Below, in pieces: positions 1 through 5,518 of a DNA stretch of 10,027 nucleotides. The stretch spans positions 8,719 to 18,745 of the forward strand of contig DOMY01000049.1 of the NCBI GenBank assembly GCA_003509785.1, written 5' to 3'. Source of the DNA: Gemmobacter sp. Its GTDB lineage: Bacteria; Pseudomonadota; Alphaproteobacteria; Rhodobacterales; Rhodobacteraceae. A program made the position numbers and the translations under genes. A model generated the notes under the pieces. That model worked only from the letters and a program-made list of their open reading frames with translations, did no database searches and was not told the DNA's origin. The stretch's first letter is position 1, and each line of letters starts with the position of its first letter.

Positions 1-653
1 CGGATTTCATGGCTCATGTTGGCAAGGAACAGCGACTTGGCGTTATTGGCCTTTTCGGCCTCTTCGCTGCGCAGTTCCAGCTGGGCGTTGGTGGCCAGAA
101 TCTCGTCGCTCATCCGGTTGATGCGGGCAAAGCTGCCTGCGAGCATATCGCTGAGCCAGACCAGAACCGCCGTCTGAAAACCCACGATGGCGGCATGAAG
201 CAGCACGCGCTGCAGATTGCCATCACCCGGAAACACCGCATAGGGCAGCAGATAAAGCAGCAGCAGGTGATGCAGGGCCACGGCGACCGCCGCCAGGATG
301 ATCGCCCGCCGGTCGCACCAGGCGATGGTCAGCGCCAGCATGGCGAAGAAATACATGTGCATGTCCATCTGCCAGGCATGGCCCCGCATCAGATAGACCA
401 GCAGCGCCGGTTCGCCCATCAGCGCAATGGCCGAAAGATAGCGGGTGACCGGCGCGATGCCGTGACGGATCAGGCTTTGATGATAGACGGTGGCAAGGCA
501 GGCGCCGGCACTGACCGCCCAGAGGGTGGATTTGTCGTTCAGCAATGCCACCATGGCCAGAAGCGGCAGGTGCCCCCAGAGCAGCAGGGCCAGAAAGCGC
601 CCGAAATGCGTGCGCAGCAGCGTCAGTTCCTGATTCATGGCACCTGTGGTCAT
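1..653 (-). CDS. Membrane-bound sensor histidine kinase, N-terminal part (cut by window edge)
   Basis: The 217 residues visible begin with a hydrophobic region of about six membrane segments (residues about 18-180) and continue into a charged linker (about 185-205). They end in the phospho-acceptor H-box FLANMSHEI, with the histidine at residue 215. This is the HisKA dimerisation domain of a two-component kinase; the ATPase domain, and any receiver domain of a hybrid kinase, would lie beyond the window. The membrane part contains MDMHMYFFAMLAL, a WCDRR turn and an HHLLLLYLLP...VFPG stretch, a sensor type I associate from memory with alphaproteobacterial chemoreceptors and kinases; its ligand is unknown. 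The start at 653 overlaps the stop of the gene before it (ATGA), which indicates translational coupling. A second in-frame ATG at 638, preceded by AGGTG, is an alternative start. The kinase call is firm; the signal sensed is not known. Confidence 0.88.
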   Translation of the reverse strand, partial: MTTGAMNQELTLLRTHFGRFLALLLWGHLPLLAMVALLNDKSTLWAVSAGACLATVYHQSLIRHGIAPVTRYLSAIALMGEPALLVYLMRGHAWQMDMHMYFFAMLALTIAWCDRRAIILAAVAVALHHLLLLYLLPYAVFPGDGNLQRVLLHAAIVGFQTAVLVWLSDMLAGSFARINRMSDEILATNAQLELRSEEAEKANNAKSLFLANMSHEI

Positions 654-1015
654 TGCGGCACCGTGCAGCCCAGAAACCGTGGTGCGGCAAAGGCAAACCA
701 GGCCCCGGCCTCGCGCACGGCCTGACCGAAGTCGGGTGCCGCAGAGGCGGCGATGACGATATTGCCGAAGCCGCCAAGGTCGACCACGCCACCATCCGCG
801 CGGCTGACGAGATCAAGGCTGTCCGGCAGGCTGTATCCGGGCGGCAGCACAACCACATATTGCCCTGCGACCCCGTCTGTCAGCGCGCTGGCCAGCAGAA
901 GTGCACAAAGGCCAAACAGCAAAAGCAGGATGGCGGGAACCATCGCAGAGGCAGAGCCGCCCGGTTCGGTGGCGGCCTGCATCGGCGGCATTGATTCTCG
1001 GGGCTTCAGCTGCAT
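650..1015 (-). CDS. Small single-helix membrane protein of unknown function, partner of the kinase
   Basis: This 121-residue protein has a short charged N-terminus, one strongly hydrophobic segment (about residues 26-45, MVPAILLLLFGLCALLLAS) and an extracytoplasmic C-terminal domain of about 75 residues. That domain is rich in glycine, valine and alanine and contains GGFGNIVIAAS and GAWFAFAAPRFLGC, with a single cysteine near the end. A clear AAGGA ribosome site lies 6 bases before the ATG at 1015, which fixes this start over the longer open frame upstream. Its stop overlaps the kinase start by ATGA, so the two are almost certainly made together. I do not recognise a named family. Co-translation with a membrane sensor suggests a periplasmic accessory or signal-peptide-like partner, but this is inferred only from position. 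Confidence 0.75.
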   Translation of the reverse strand: MQLKPRESMPPMQAATEPGGSASAMVPAILLLLFGLCALLLASALTDGVAGQYVVVLPPGYSLPDSLDLVSRADGGVVDLGGFGNIVIAASAAPDFGQAVREAGAWFAFAAPRFLGCTVPQ

Positions 1016-1256
1016 GACATATCCTTCTGGCCGGGCTGTCGTGGCGCGATACTGTTTCTCATCACCCAAAACCTCAAGGTGTATTGTGCCCGAGGGTGGC
1101 GGGGATTGCACCACTTCGGGTTGTCGTTTGTCACCCGCGTGCAGGATGGAAAGCAATTTCGACGTCACTGAGGCAGAACAAGCAAAGATCGTGCCGGATT
1201 CATGCCCCATTTCTTGACCGAACAGAGGGCGTCGCCCGGCGCGGCGCTTTGCAGGG
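1016..1256. other. Upstream region of the small-protein/kinase operon
   Basis: No convincing gene lies here on either strand. The frame of the small membrane protein stays open upstream, but the AAGGA ribosome site at 1022-1026 argues against a longer start. The stretch contains the sigma-54-like site described separately. It also holds an imperfect hairpin at 1089-1120, where CCCGA pairs with TCGGG and GTGG with CCAC, of unknown role in the roughly 155-base leader. Confidence 0.5.
1181..1195 (-). promoter_or_regulatory. Candidate sigma-54 (RpoN) promoter, -24/-12 type
   Basis: Read on the minus strand, this site is GGCACGATCTTTGCT. It matches the RpoN consensus GGCACG-N4-TTGCW at every specified base and has the obligatory GG-N10-GC spacing; only the T normally preceding GG is replaced by C. 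Transcription would start near 1170 and run into the small membrane protein (start 1015) and the kinase. RpoN promoters need an enhancer-binding activator such as NtrC; no upstream activator site was recognised. The sequence match is direct, while function is inferred. Confidence 0.6.
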
Positions 1257-1475
1257 ATGCGATGGGCAATCGCCATCCCTTTGGCCAGAGGCGCGGCGGT
1301 TCGGGATATGGCGGTTGCGGGTGCCGCGCTGCGGGTCTGGGCGGCCCCGAACATCTGGTGCGCAGCGGCGAGTATCGCGCGGGCGGTTCAAGGGGCGGGC
1401 AGGGCGCTGGCCCGGGCTGCGGCGGGGCCTGCTGCTGTGGGGGACAGGTTGGTGAAGGCTGCGGCGGAGTTGTGA
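1257..1475 (+). CDS. Possible small alanine-rich protein (uncertain gene)
   Basis: A 72-residue open frame, rich in alanine and arginine, ends in GDRLVKAAAEL. In this frame the codons show the pattern of real genes in GC-rich genomes: G-heavy first positions, C/T-leaning second positions and about three quarters G or C at the third. It stops just before a strong hairpin that could end it. Against it, there is only a poorly spaced AGGG before the ATG, the family is not recognised, and GC-rich DNA produces many false open frames. It could be a genuine small protein, the remnant of a longer phasin-like gene, or noise. Confidence 0.3.
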   Translation: MRWAIAIPLARGAAVRDMAVAGAALRVWAAPNIWCAAASIARAVQGAGRALARAAAGPAAVGDRLVKAAAEL

Positions 1476-1489
1476 TCCGCTGCCAAGGG

Positions 1490-1523
1490 AGCCCCGCCGC
1501 GCCGGTGAAGCGCGGCGGGGGCT
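1490..1523. terminator. Strong GC hairpin between convergent units (likely terminator)
   Basis: CCCCGCCGCGC (1492-1502) and its exact complement GCGCGGCGGGG (1510-1520) form an 11-bp stem around a 7-base loop. Two more pairs follow outside if one G is bulged. It begins 4 bases past the amidase stop on the minus strand and 15 bases past the stop of the candidate plus-strand small gene. There is no proper T-run on either side, so termination may be Rho-aided or the hairpin may protect the amidase mRNA 3' end. Confidence 0.65.
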
Positions 1524-1526
1524 GGA

Positions 1527-3062
1527 TCAGACCGCAGCCTTGCGGTGCAGGGTGGCCTGTTCATAGGCATGGGCCATAGCGATCAGCCCGGCCTCGCTCC
1601 ATTGCTTGCCCAGGAAGATCAGCCCGAAGGGCGCGCCCGAGGCATAATAGCCGGCAGGCACGGTGATGCCGGGGATGCCTGCAATGTTCAGCTCGCCCAC
1701 CGTGGTTTCCAGAATGGCATCGCCGGAATGAAGGCCCGGCAATTCCTGTGCCATCTGCGGATAGACCAGGCCATCCAGCTGATGCCGGGCGAAAACCGTG
1801 TCGATCAGGCGCAGATAGGCCGCTTTCAGCGCGGTGAAGGCTGGTAGGGCGGGCGGGATTTCCGGCGATTGCAGCGCGGCTGCGAAATCGGGCAGTTCGT
1901 GCAGATAGCTAAGGATTGCCCCGGGGGCCAGCGGGTCTTCGGCCTGGGTGGCAGCCACGAACTCATCCCAGGTCTTCAGGGCGGCATCCGGGCCAAGGCG
2001 GCGCAGATAGCAGGTCATGTCATAGGGGATGGATTCCAGCCCGCGCCCGTCAAAATGCGGTGTGCCGGGGGTCACCTGCCGGAGCGATGCAAAATCGGTG
2101 CCCGCAAAGGGATCTTCGATGAGGATGGCGCCGGCCGCCGCCAGCTCTGCCTTGGCGCGGGCATAAAGGGCTGTGGCTTCGGGAGAGAGCGCATCCTTCC
2201 GCCAGCCGGGGCCGTAAAGCCCGATGCGCTTGCCCTGCAACCCGTCTGCCGAAAGCCCCGCCGCATAGCCGCCTTCGGGGATATGCCCCACCGAGGCCAG
2301 CGTCTTGGGATCTTCGGTGGTGAAGCCTGCCAGCACATCCAGGCACAGCGCCGCATCCTGCACGTTGCGCGCGATGGGACCGACCACATCGCGGTTGCCC
2401 GACAGCGGCACCACCCCGGCATTGGGCACGAGGCCGATGGTCGGCTTGATGCCCACCAGATCCTGTGCCGAAGCCGGGTTCTGGATCGAGCCGCCGGTTT
2501 CTTCGGCCAGACCCACCACGCACATATGCGCAGCCACGGCGCTGGCCGTGCCGGCGCTAGACCCGCCCGGCGCGCGGTCTTCGATGGCGACGTTCAGCGT
2601 GGGGCCGGCCCAGCTGTCATTCGCATGGGTGCCGGTCCAGCTGAGGATCGGCACATTGGTCTTGCCGAGGATCACCGCATCTGCCGCCCGCATCCGGGCC
2701 ACCACCGGCGAGTCGCGCTCGGGCATCAGATCCACGCCGCCGGTGCCGGAATACAGCAGCCGCCAGCCCGCGGTGGAGGGGAATCCCACCATATCCATCG
2801 GGTCTTTCACCACCACCGGCACCCCGGCCAGCGGCCCCAGTGGCGCACCGGCCGCGCGGCGGCGGTCGATGTCGCGCGCCGTTTCCAGCGCGGCGGGGTT
2901 TTCGAAGATGATCGCATTATACTTGCCATTCAGCGCGTGCACCTGCGCAAGCGCGGCACGGGCCAGCGCTTCGGCGGTAAAGCGGCCGGAGGCCAGGCCA
3001 TCGCGGATCATCGGGATGGTGAGGCTGCCCAGATCGGGCATATCGGAGAGGGGGGCCGTCAT
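1527..3062 (-). CDS. Amidase-signature family amidohydrolase
   Basis: This 511-residue enzyme belongs to the amidase-signature superfamily, which hydrolyses carboxamides to the acid and ammonia through a Ser-cisSer-Lys triad. The triad is present: Lys86 in GVPVVVKDPMD, cis-Ser168 in the glycine/serine motif PGGSSAG, and nucleophile Ser192 in EETGGSIQNPA. The 24-residue gap between the two serines is as in characterised members. Length is normal for the family and there is no signal peptide, so it is cytoplasmic. The start at 3062 has AAGGA 5 bases upstream; the frame stays open further upstream but lacks family similarity there. It is transcribed divergently from the AmiC/AmiR and importer genes, which suggests it processes an imported amide. 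It is not the nitrilase-type AmiE of Pseudomonas. The family name does not identify the substrate. Confidence 0.93.
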   Translation of the reverse strand: MTAPLSDMPDLGSLTIPMIRDGLASGRFTAEALARAALAQVHALNGKYNAIIFENPAALETARDIDRRRAAGAPLGPLAGVPVVVKDPMDMVGFPSTAGWRLLYSGTGGVDLMPERDSPVVARMRAADAVILGKTNVPILSWTGTHANDSWAGPTLNVAIEDRAPGGSSAGTASAVAAHMCVVGLAEETGGSIQNPASAQDLVGIKPTIGLVPNAGVVPLSGNRDVVGPIARNVQDAALCLDVLAGFTTEDPKTLASVGHIPEGGYAAGLSADGLQGKRIGLYGPGWRKDALSPEATALYARAKAELAAAGAILIEDPFAGTDFASLRQVTPGTPHFDGRGLESIPYDMTCYLRRLGPDAALKTWDEFVAATQAEDPLAPGAILSYLHELPDFAAALQSPEIPPALPAFTALKAAYLRLIDTVFARHQLDGLVYPQMAQELPGLHSGDAILETTVGELNIAGIPGITVPAGYYASGAPFGLIFLGKQWSEAGLIAMAHAYEQATLHRKAAV

Positions 3063-3195
3063 GGCGTTCCTTTCTGCGCCGGGCGTGGCGCATCTGCGGG
3101 CCGCAGCTGGCGACGGCCCGGAAACAGGGGGCGATGCACGACGGGACAGGCGGCCGCAGGGGCGGATGTGCCGGAACCATCGGGGGAAACGGGAT

Positions 3196-3213
3196 TCTGA
3201 CCTCTTTGTCAGA
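3196..3213 (-). promoter_or_regulatory. ANTAR-target-like hairpin in the amidase leader
   Basis: On the minus strand, which is the amidase mRNA sense, TCTGAC and GTCAGA form a perfect 6-bp stem around the six-base loop AAAGAG. A at loop position 1 and G at position 4 is the hallmark of ANTAR-protein RNA targets. On the plus strand the loop is CTCTTT and does not fit. It lies about 134 bases before the amidase start. No T-run terminator overlaps it, so antitermination is not shown here. It could equally be a DNA operator dyad. Confidence 0.4.
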
Positions 3214-3230
3214 CGGGGCAGCTGCCCCGT
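3213..3230. repeat. Perfect 18-bp palindrome
   Basis: ACGGGGCAGCTGCCCCGT is a perfect palindrome between the divergent amidase and amiC genes, sharing one base with the adjoining TCTGAC/GTCAGA dyad. In RNA it would fold as a 7-bp stem with an AGCT loop. As DNA it has the symmetry of a dimeric repressor or activator site. No specific regulator is recognised. Confidence 0.6.
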
Positions 3231-3368
3231 GTCGCAGGCCGCATGATCCGGGCTGCGCAGGCCCGTGGCCTTGCCGAACCGGGCAAGAGGACGAACCGCT
3301 GTGCAAACATGTCCTGCCCCGCGCGATGCCGTCAAGTGCAATCTGGCAGATCGCGGGCCGCTATTGGT

Positions 3369-3397
3369 TTGACAAGATCGCGCCAACGGGGTTTCAT
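3369..3397 (+). promoter_or_regulatory. Candidate sigma-70-type promoter for amiC
   Basis: A perfect -35 box TTGACA (3369-3374) is followed after a 17-base spacer by TTTCAT (3392-3397), which matches four of six -10 positions. Transcription would begin around 3403-3405. That leaves a leader of about 75 bases holding the ANTAR-like hairpin and the terminator before the amiC start. Confidence 0.55.
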
Positions 3398-3409
3398 GAT
3401 TGTAACCTT

Positions 3410-3423
3410 GAGCAGGGCGGCTC
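3410..3423 (+). promoter_or_regulatory. ANTAR-target-like hairpin in the amiC leader
   Basis: GAGC (3410-3413) pairs with GCTC (3420-3423) around the six-base loop AGGGCG, with A at position 1 and G at position 4. Its right arm overlaps the left arm of the terminator that starts at 3419, so the two structures exclude each other, as in known ANTAR antiterminators. The expected second hairpin upstream is not convincing: GGTT/AACC at 3390-3407 has loop ATGATT and would lie mostly before the predicted transcription start. Confidence 0.45.
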
Positions 3424-3461
3424 TCATCCGATTGATTTCGGACGAGGGCCTTTTTTATTTT
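3419..3461 (+). terminator. Intrinsic terminator (attenuator) just before amiC
   Basis: GGCTCTC (3419-3425) pairs with GAGGGCC (3444-3450), including one G-U pair. Inside it, TCCGA (3427-3431) pairs with TCGGA (3438-3442) around a TTGATT loop, with a single A-C mismatch between the two stems. TTTTTTATTTT (3451-3461) follows at once. It ends only 17 bases before the amiC ATG and downstream of the candidate promoter, so it should act as a leader attenuator rather than an end-of-gene terminator. Confidence 0.82.
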
Positions 3462-3478
3462 AAGCGACGGACAGACGC

Positions 3479-4636
3479 ATGACAGATGACACTTGGCAGA
3501 TCGGCATCATCATGTCGGAAAGCGGCGTGACGGGGGCGATTGAACGCACGCAGATCATGGCCGTCCGTCTGGCCATCGCCGAAATCAACGCGGCGGGCGG
3601 GGTGCGGGGGCGACGCTTGCAGCCGGTGTTCCGGGATCCGCAATCGCGGCCGTCGCTGTATCGCAGTTCGGCGCAGGAATTGTGCCGCGATGACAAGATC
3701 CGGGTCATCTTTGGCGGCCATATGTCCAGCACCCGCAAGGCGATGCTGCCCGCGATCGAGGCGCATAACGCGCTGCTGTTCTATCCGACGCTGTATGAAG
3801 GCTTCGAATATTCGCGCCACTGCGTCTATACAGGGGCCGCGCCCAACCAGAATTCGGTGCCACTGGTCGATTATCTGCACGCAAACTTTGGCAGCCGGAT
3901 CTTCATGGTCGGGTCTGACTACGTCTATCCCTATGAATCCAATCGCATCGTTGCCGATCTGCTGCGCAGCAAGGGGGGCGAGGTGCTGGACGAGATCTAT
4001 GTGCCGCTGGATCTGCGCGCCCATCACATCGCCCGCATCATCGACCGGATCCGCGAAACCCAGCCCGACATGATCTATTCCACCGTGGTGGGCGATGGCA
4101 TCATCCCCTTCTACACCGCCTTCCGCGATGCGGGGTTCGATGCGCAGCTGATGCCCATCGCCAGCCAGTCCACCAGCGAGATCGACGTGGCCCGGATGCC
4201 GCCCGGCGTGGCCGATGGCCATGTGATTGCAGCACCGTTCTTCGACACGCTGCAAACCCAGGCGGCGCAGGATTTCACCCGCACCTTCCGCATCATGGCC
4301 GGTGCGCCATTGCCTGCCACGGCACCCGCCGAAGCGGCCTATCTTGCGGTTCACCTTTATGCCGCCGCGCTGGCTTTGGCGGGGGATGACGACATCGACC
4401 GCCTGCTGCCCGCGCTGTACGAGGTCGAGGTGGATGCGCCGCAGGGCCCGGTACGGGTGGACCGGCTGACGAATCACACGCATCTCTGGCCGCGGGTGGC
4501 GCGTATCCGGGAAAACGGGCCCTATGAGATCGTCAGCCATCCGACCCAGCGGATCGCGCCCGATCCCTATCTGGTGGATGTGGCGGGCATGTCGGATCAG
4601 GCTGCGCCGTTCCGGTTTGGCGCGATGCGGGGGTGA
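3479..4636 (+). CDS. amiC: AmiC-like cytoplasmic amide sensor, negative regulator of AmiR
   Basis: The 385 residues match Pseudomonas aeruginosa AmiC in length and along the whole chain, as judged from memory. It has a periplasmic-binding-protein fold (Peripla_BP type I) but no signal peptide, so it works in the cytoplasm. There, the family binds small amides and holds AmiR inactive until the ligand arrives. Conserved blocks are EINAAGGVRGR (35-45), MSSTRKAMLP (82-91), FYPTLYEGFEYS (101-112), APNQNS (121-126), GSDYVYPYES (145-154) and VDAPQGPVRV. Residues that line the amide pocket in AmiC (recalled as Ser85, Tyr104, Thr106, Tyr150 and Tyr152) correspond to Ser83, Tyr102, Thr104, Tyr148 and Tyr150 here, all retained. 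YPRES of AmiC is YPYES here. The ribosome site is weak (ACGGAC). It sits directly before amiR and resembles the importer's binding protein at 5519. The ligand may be an amide or urea; this is unproven. Confidence 0.92.
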   Translation: MTDDTWQIGIIMSESGVTGAIERTQIMAVRLAIAEINAAGGVRGRRLQPVFRDPQSRPSLYRSSAQELCRDDKIRVIFGGHMSSTRKAMLPAIEAHNALLFYPTLYEGFEYSRHCVYTGAAPNQNSVPLVDYLHANFGSRIFMVGSDYVYPYESNRIVADLLRSKGGEVLDEIYVPLDLRAHHIARIIDRIRETQPDMIYSTVVGDGIIPFYTAFRDAGFDAQLMPIASQSTSEIDVARMPPGVADGHVIAAPFFDTLQTQAAQDFTRTFRIMAGAPLPATAPAEAAYLAVHLYAAALALAGDDDIDRLLPALYEVEVDAPQGPVRVDRLTNHTHLWPRVARIRENGPYEIVSHPTQRIAPDPYLVDVAGMSDQAAPFRFGAMRG

Positions 4637-4643
4637 GGCGATC

Positions 4644-5291
4644 ATGTCCTATGCGTTTCTGAAAGAACTGCGCAATCTTACCGTCGTCGTCGTGCATCCC
4701 CTGGATGAAGAGGGGGCGGCGCTGACCGATCACCTGCGCCGCATCGGTTGCAATCCGCAGCTGGTGTGGCCGGTGCCGGAACAGCTGCCGCGCCAGACCC
4801 ATATCCTGATGGTGGCGATTGACGACCAGCAGCGCGAGGGGCTGCGCAAGCTGTTCCGCAGCCTGCCCAACCCGGCGCCTACCATCCTGGCCATTGTCAG
4901 CTATGAAAACCCGGCCACCCTGCAGCTGGTGCTGGAAAGCGGGGCCATGGCGGTGATCGGGCGACCGATCAAGCCCTTTGGCCTGCTGACCAACCTGGCG
5001 ATTGCCCGCAACATCTGGTGCCAGACCCAGGATCTGGCGCGCGATGCCCGGCGCTACAAGCGCAAGGTGAAAGGCGAACAGGTGGTGGTGCGGGCAAAGA
5101 CCATCCTGATGGCGCAGGAAAAGCTGGATGAAGACCGGGCGCATCGTGAATTGCGTGCCCGGGCCATGCAGCGCCGCATCGCCATCGAGGCGCTGGCGGG
5201 CGAGATCGTCAGCAGCTATGAGGCGGCTTTGGTGCGCAGTGGGGCCATGGCTGCGGAAAATGTCTTGTCTGATGAAAAGGAATCGGATTAG
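4644..5291 (+). CDS. amiR: AmiR-like ANTAR-domain transcription antiterminator
   Basis: This 215-residue protein has the AmiR layout: a receiver-like domain (about 10-123), a charged helical linker (about 125-148) and an ANTAR RNA-binding domain (about 145-190). The ANTAR domain includes VVVRAKTILMAQEKLDEDRA and ELRARAMQRR. The receiver-like domain is non-canonical. The acidic pair expected after the first strand is replaced by HPLDE, and the conserved lysine position reads GRP, so control by phosphorylation is unlikely. Known AmiR is held by AmiC and, when released, binds leader RNA to prevent termination. The start at 4644 lies 7 bases after the amiC stop and has GAGG upstream; the frame is open earlier, but that part overlaps amiC. 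The likely RNA targets are the leaders before urtA and amiC. Confidence 0.93.
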   Translation: MSYAFLKELRNLTVVVVHPLDEEGAALTDHLRRIGCNPQLVWPVPEQLPRQTHILMVAIDDQQREGLRKLFRSLPNPAPTILAIVSYENPATLQLVLESGAMAVIGRPIKPFGLLTNLAIARNIWCQTQDLARDARRYKRKVKGEQVVVRAKTILMAQEKLDEDRAHRELRARAMQRRIAIEALAGEIVSSYEAALVRSGAMAAENVLSDEKESD

Positions 5292-5303
5292 ATATTTGTC
5301 AGT

Positions 5304-5333
5304 CGGCGTCCCCTTGTTCGCAAGGCCACGCCG
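5304..5333 (+). repeat. Stable two-tier hairpin at the start of the urtA leader
   Basis: CGGCGT (5304-5309) pairs with ACGCCG (5328-5333). Inside, after a symmetric CC/CC internal loop, CCTTG (5312-5316) pairs with CAAGG (5321-5325) around a TTCG loop. It starts 12 bases past the amiR stop. With no T-run it is not an intrinsic terminator. It may protect the amiCR transcript end or form part of the leader fold. Its loop does not fit the ANTAR A1/G4 pattern. Confidence 0.65.
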
Positions 5334-5340
5334 GTAAAGA

Positions 5341-5377
5341 CCCCGATGCAAGGGGCCTGACCATAGGCAAGGATGCC
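5341..5377 (+). promoter_or_regulatory. Candidate AmiR (ANTAR) antiterminator element of the urtA leader
   Basis: GGC (5366-5368) pairs with GCC (5375-5377) around the six-base loop AAGGAT, with A at position 1 and G at position 4. Its right arm is the first three bases of the terminator stem, so it would prevent the terminator from forming, as in the ANTAR model. Ten bases upstream, CCCC (5341-5344) and GGGG (5352-5355) form a possible partner hairpin, but its loop GATGCAA has seven bases and does not meet the rule. The element is plausible from position and AmiR linkage; the stem is only 3 bp. Confidence 0.48.
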
Positions 5378-5412
5378 CGCATATACCCGTAAAGGGCGAT
5401 GCGGGCTTTTTT
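5375..5412 (+). terminator. Intrinsic terminator (attenuator) between amiR and urtA
   Basis: GCCCGCAT (5375-5382) pairs perfectly with ATGCGGGC (5399-5406). An inner CCC/GGG stem (5386-5388 with 5394-5396) closes a GTAAA loop, and six T residues follow (5407-5412). It lies 106 bases before the urtA start and would stop transcripts from the amiC side unless antiterminated. It therefore both ends the amiCR message and gates the importer operon. Confidence 0.92.
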
Positions 5413-5518
5413 GCATTTCGACAGCGCGGTCGAGCCAAACCAACAACAAGCGTTCTCAGGCCAACCGGAGCCCAAGGCTGCGGCCCGGAACCTGTGACCA
5501 AGCAACAGGGAAATCGAC

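Larger units (their letters stand above)
3063..3478. other. Divergent intergenic control region, amidase / amiC
   Basis: These 416 bases contain no credible gene; the open frames seen are shadows. They hold the amidase leader (minus strand) and the amiC promoter and leader (plus strand). Visible elements are two adjoining dyads (3196-3230), a good -35/-10 pair, an ANTAR-like hairpin and an intrinsic terminator, each listed separately. In the amidase direction, two further hairpins lie near its start. One pairs CGGGCCG with CGGCCCG (about 3095-3119). The other pairs TGCGCC with GGCGCA, ending just before the AAGGA ribosome site, where it might affect translation initiation. Confidence 0.7.
5292..5518 (+). 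other. Leader region between amiR and urtA
   Basis: These 227 bases carry no gene. The first half is densely structured, with the hairpin, ANTAR-like element and terminator listed separately. The second half (5413-5518), after the terminator, is weakly structured and A/C-rich (CCAAACCAACAACAAGC) and ends in the urtA ribosome site CAGGGAAA. This is the layout of a transcription-attenuated leader. A weak promoter-like pair, TTGTCT (5265-5270) and TTAGAT (5288-5293) with a 17-base spacer, is too poor at the -10 to call. Confidence 0.75.

Noticed and set aside
1869..3200. Long plus-strand open frame opposite the amidase gene
   Set aside because: It is rich in His, Gln, Arg and Gly with no recognisable domain. 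It is the antisense shadow of a clearly conserved enzyme in GC-rich DNA.
3306..3335. Minus-strand promoter TTGACG for the amidase
   Set aside because: The -35 is good, but no acceptable -10 box lies 16-19 bases downstream, so the amidase promoter remains unassigned.
3354..3367. Possible sigma-54 site on the plus strand (TGGCAG...GGGC)
   Set aside because: GG-N10-GC spacing is met, but the -12 element lacks TTGC and the -24 element is imperfect; a TTGACA promoter nearby explains amiC better.
3390..3407. GGTT/AACC hairpin with loop ATGATT as the first ANTAR hairpin of the amiC leader
   Set aside because: The loop has A at 1 but A, not G, at 4, the stem contains a T-T mismatch, and most of it lies upstream of the predicted transcription start.
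3455..4645. Long minus-strand open frame opposite amiC
   Set aside because: It covers amiC almost exactly in antisense, has no motifs, and the plus-strand AmiC motifs are unambiguous.
5304..5333. The strong leader hairpin as an intrinsic terminator of amiR
   Set aside because: No T-run follows the stem; the real terminator is at 5375-5412.
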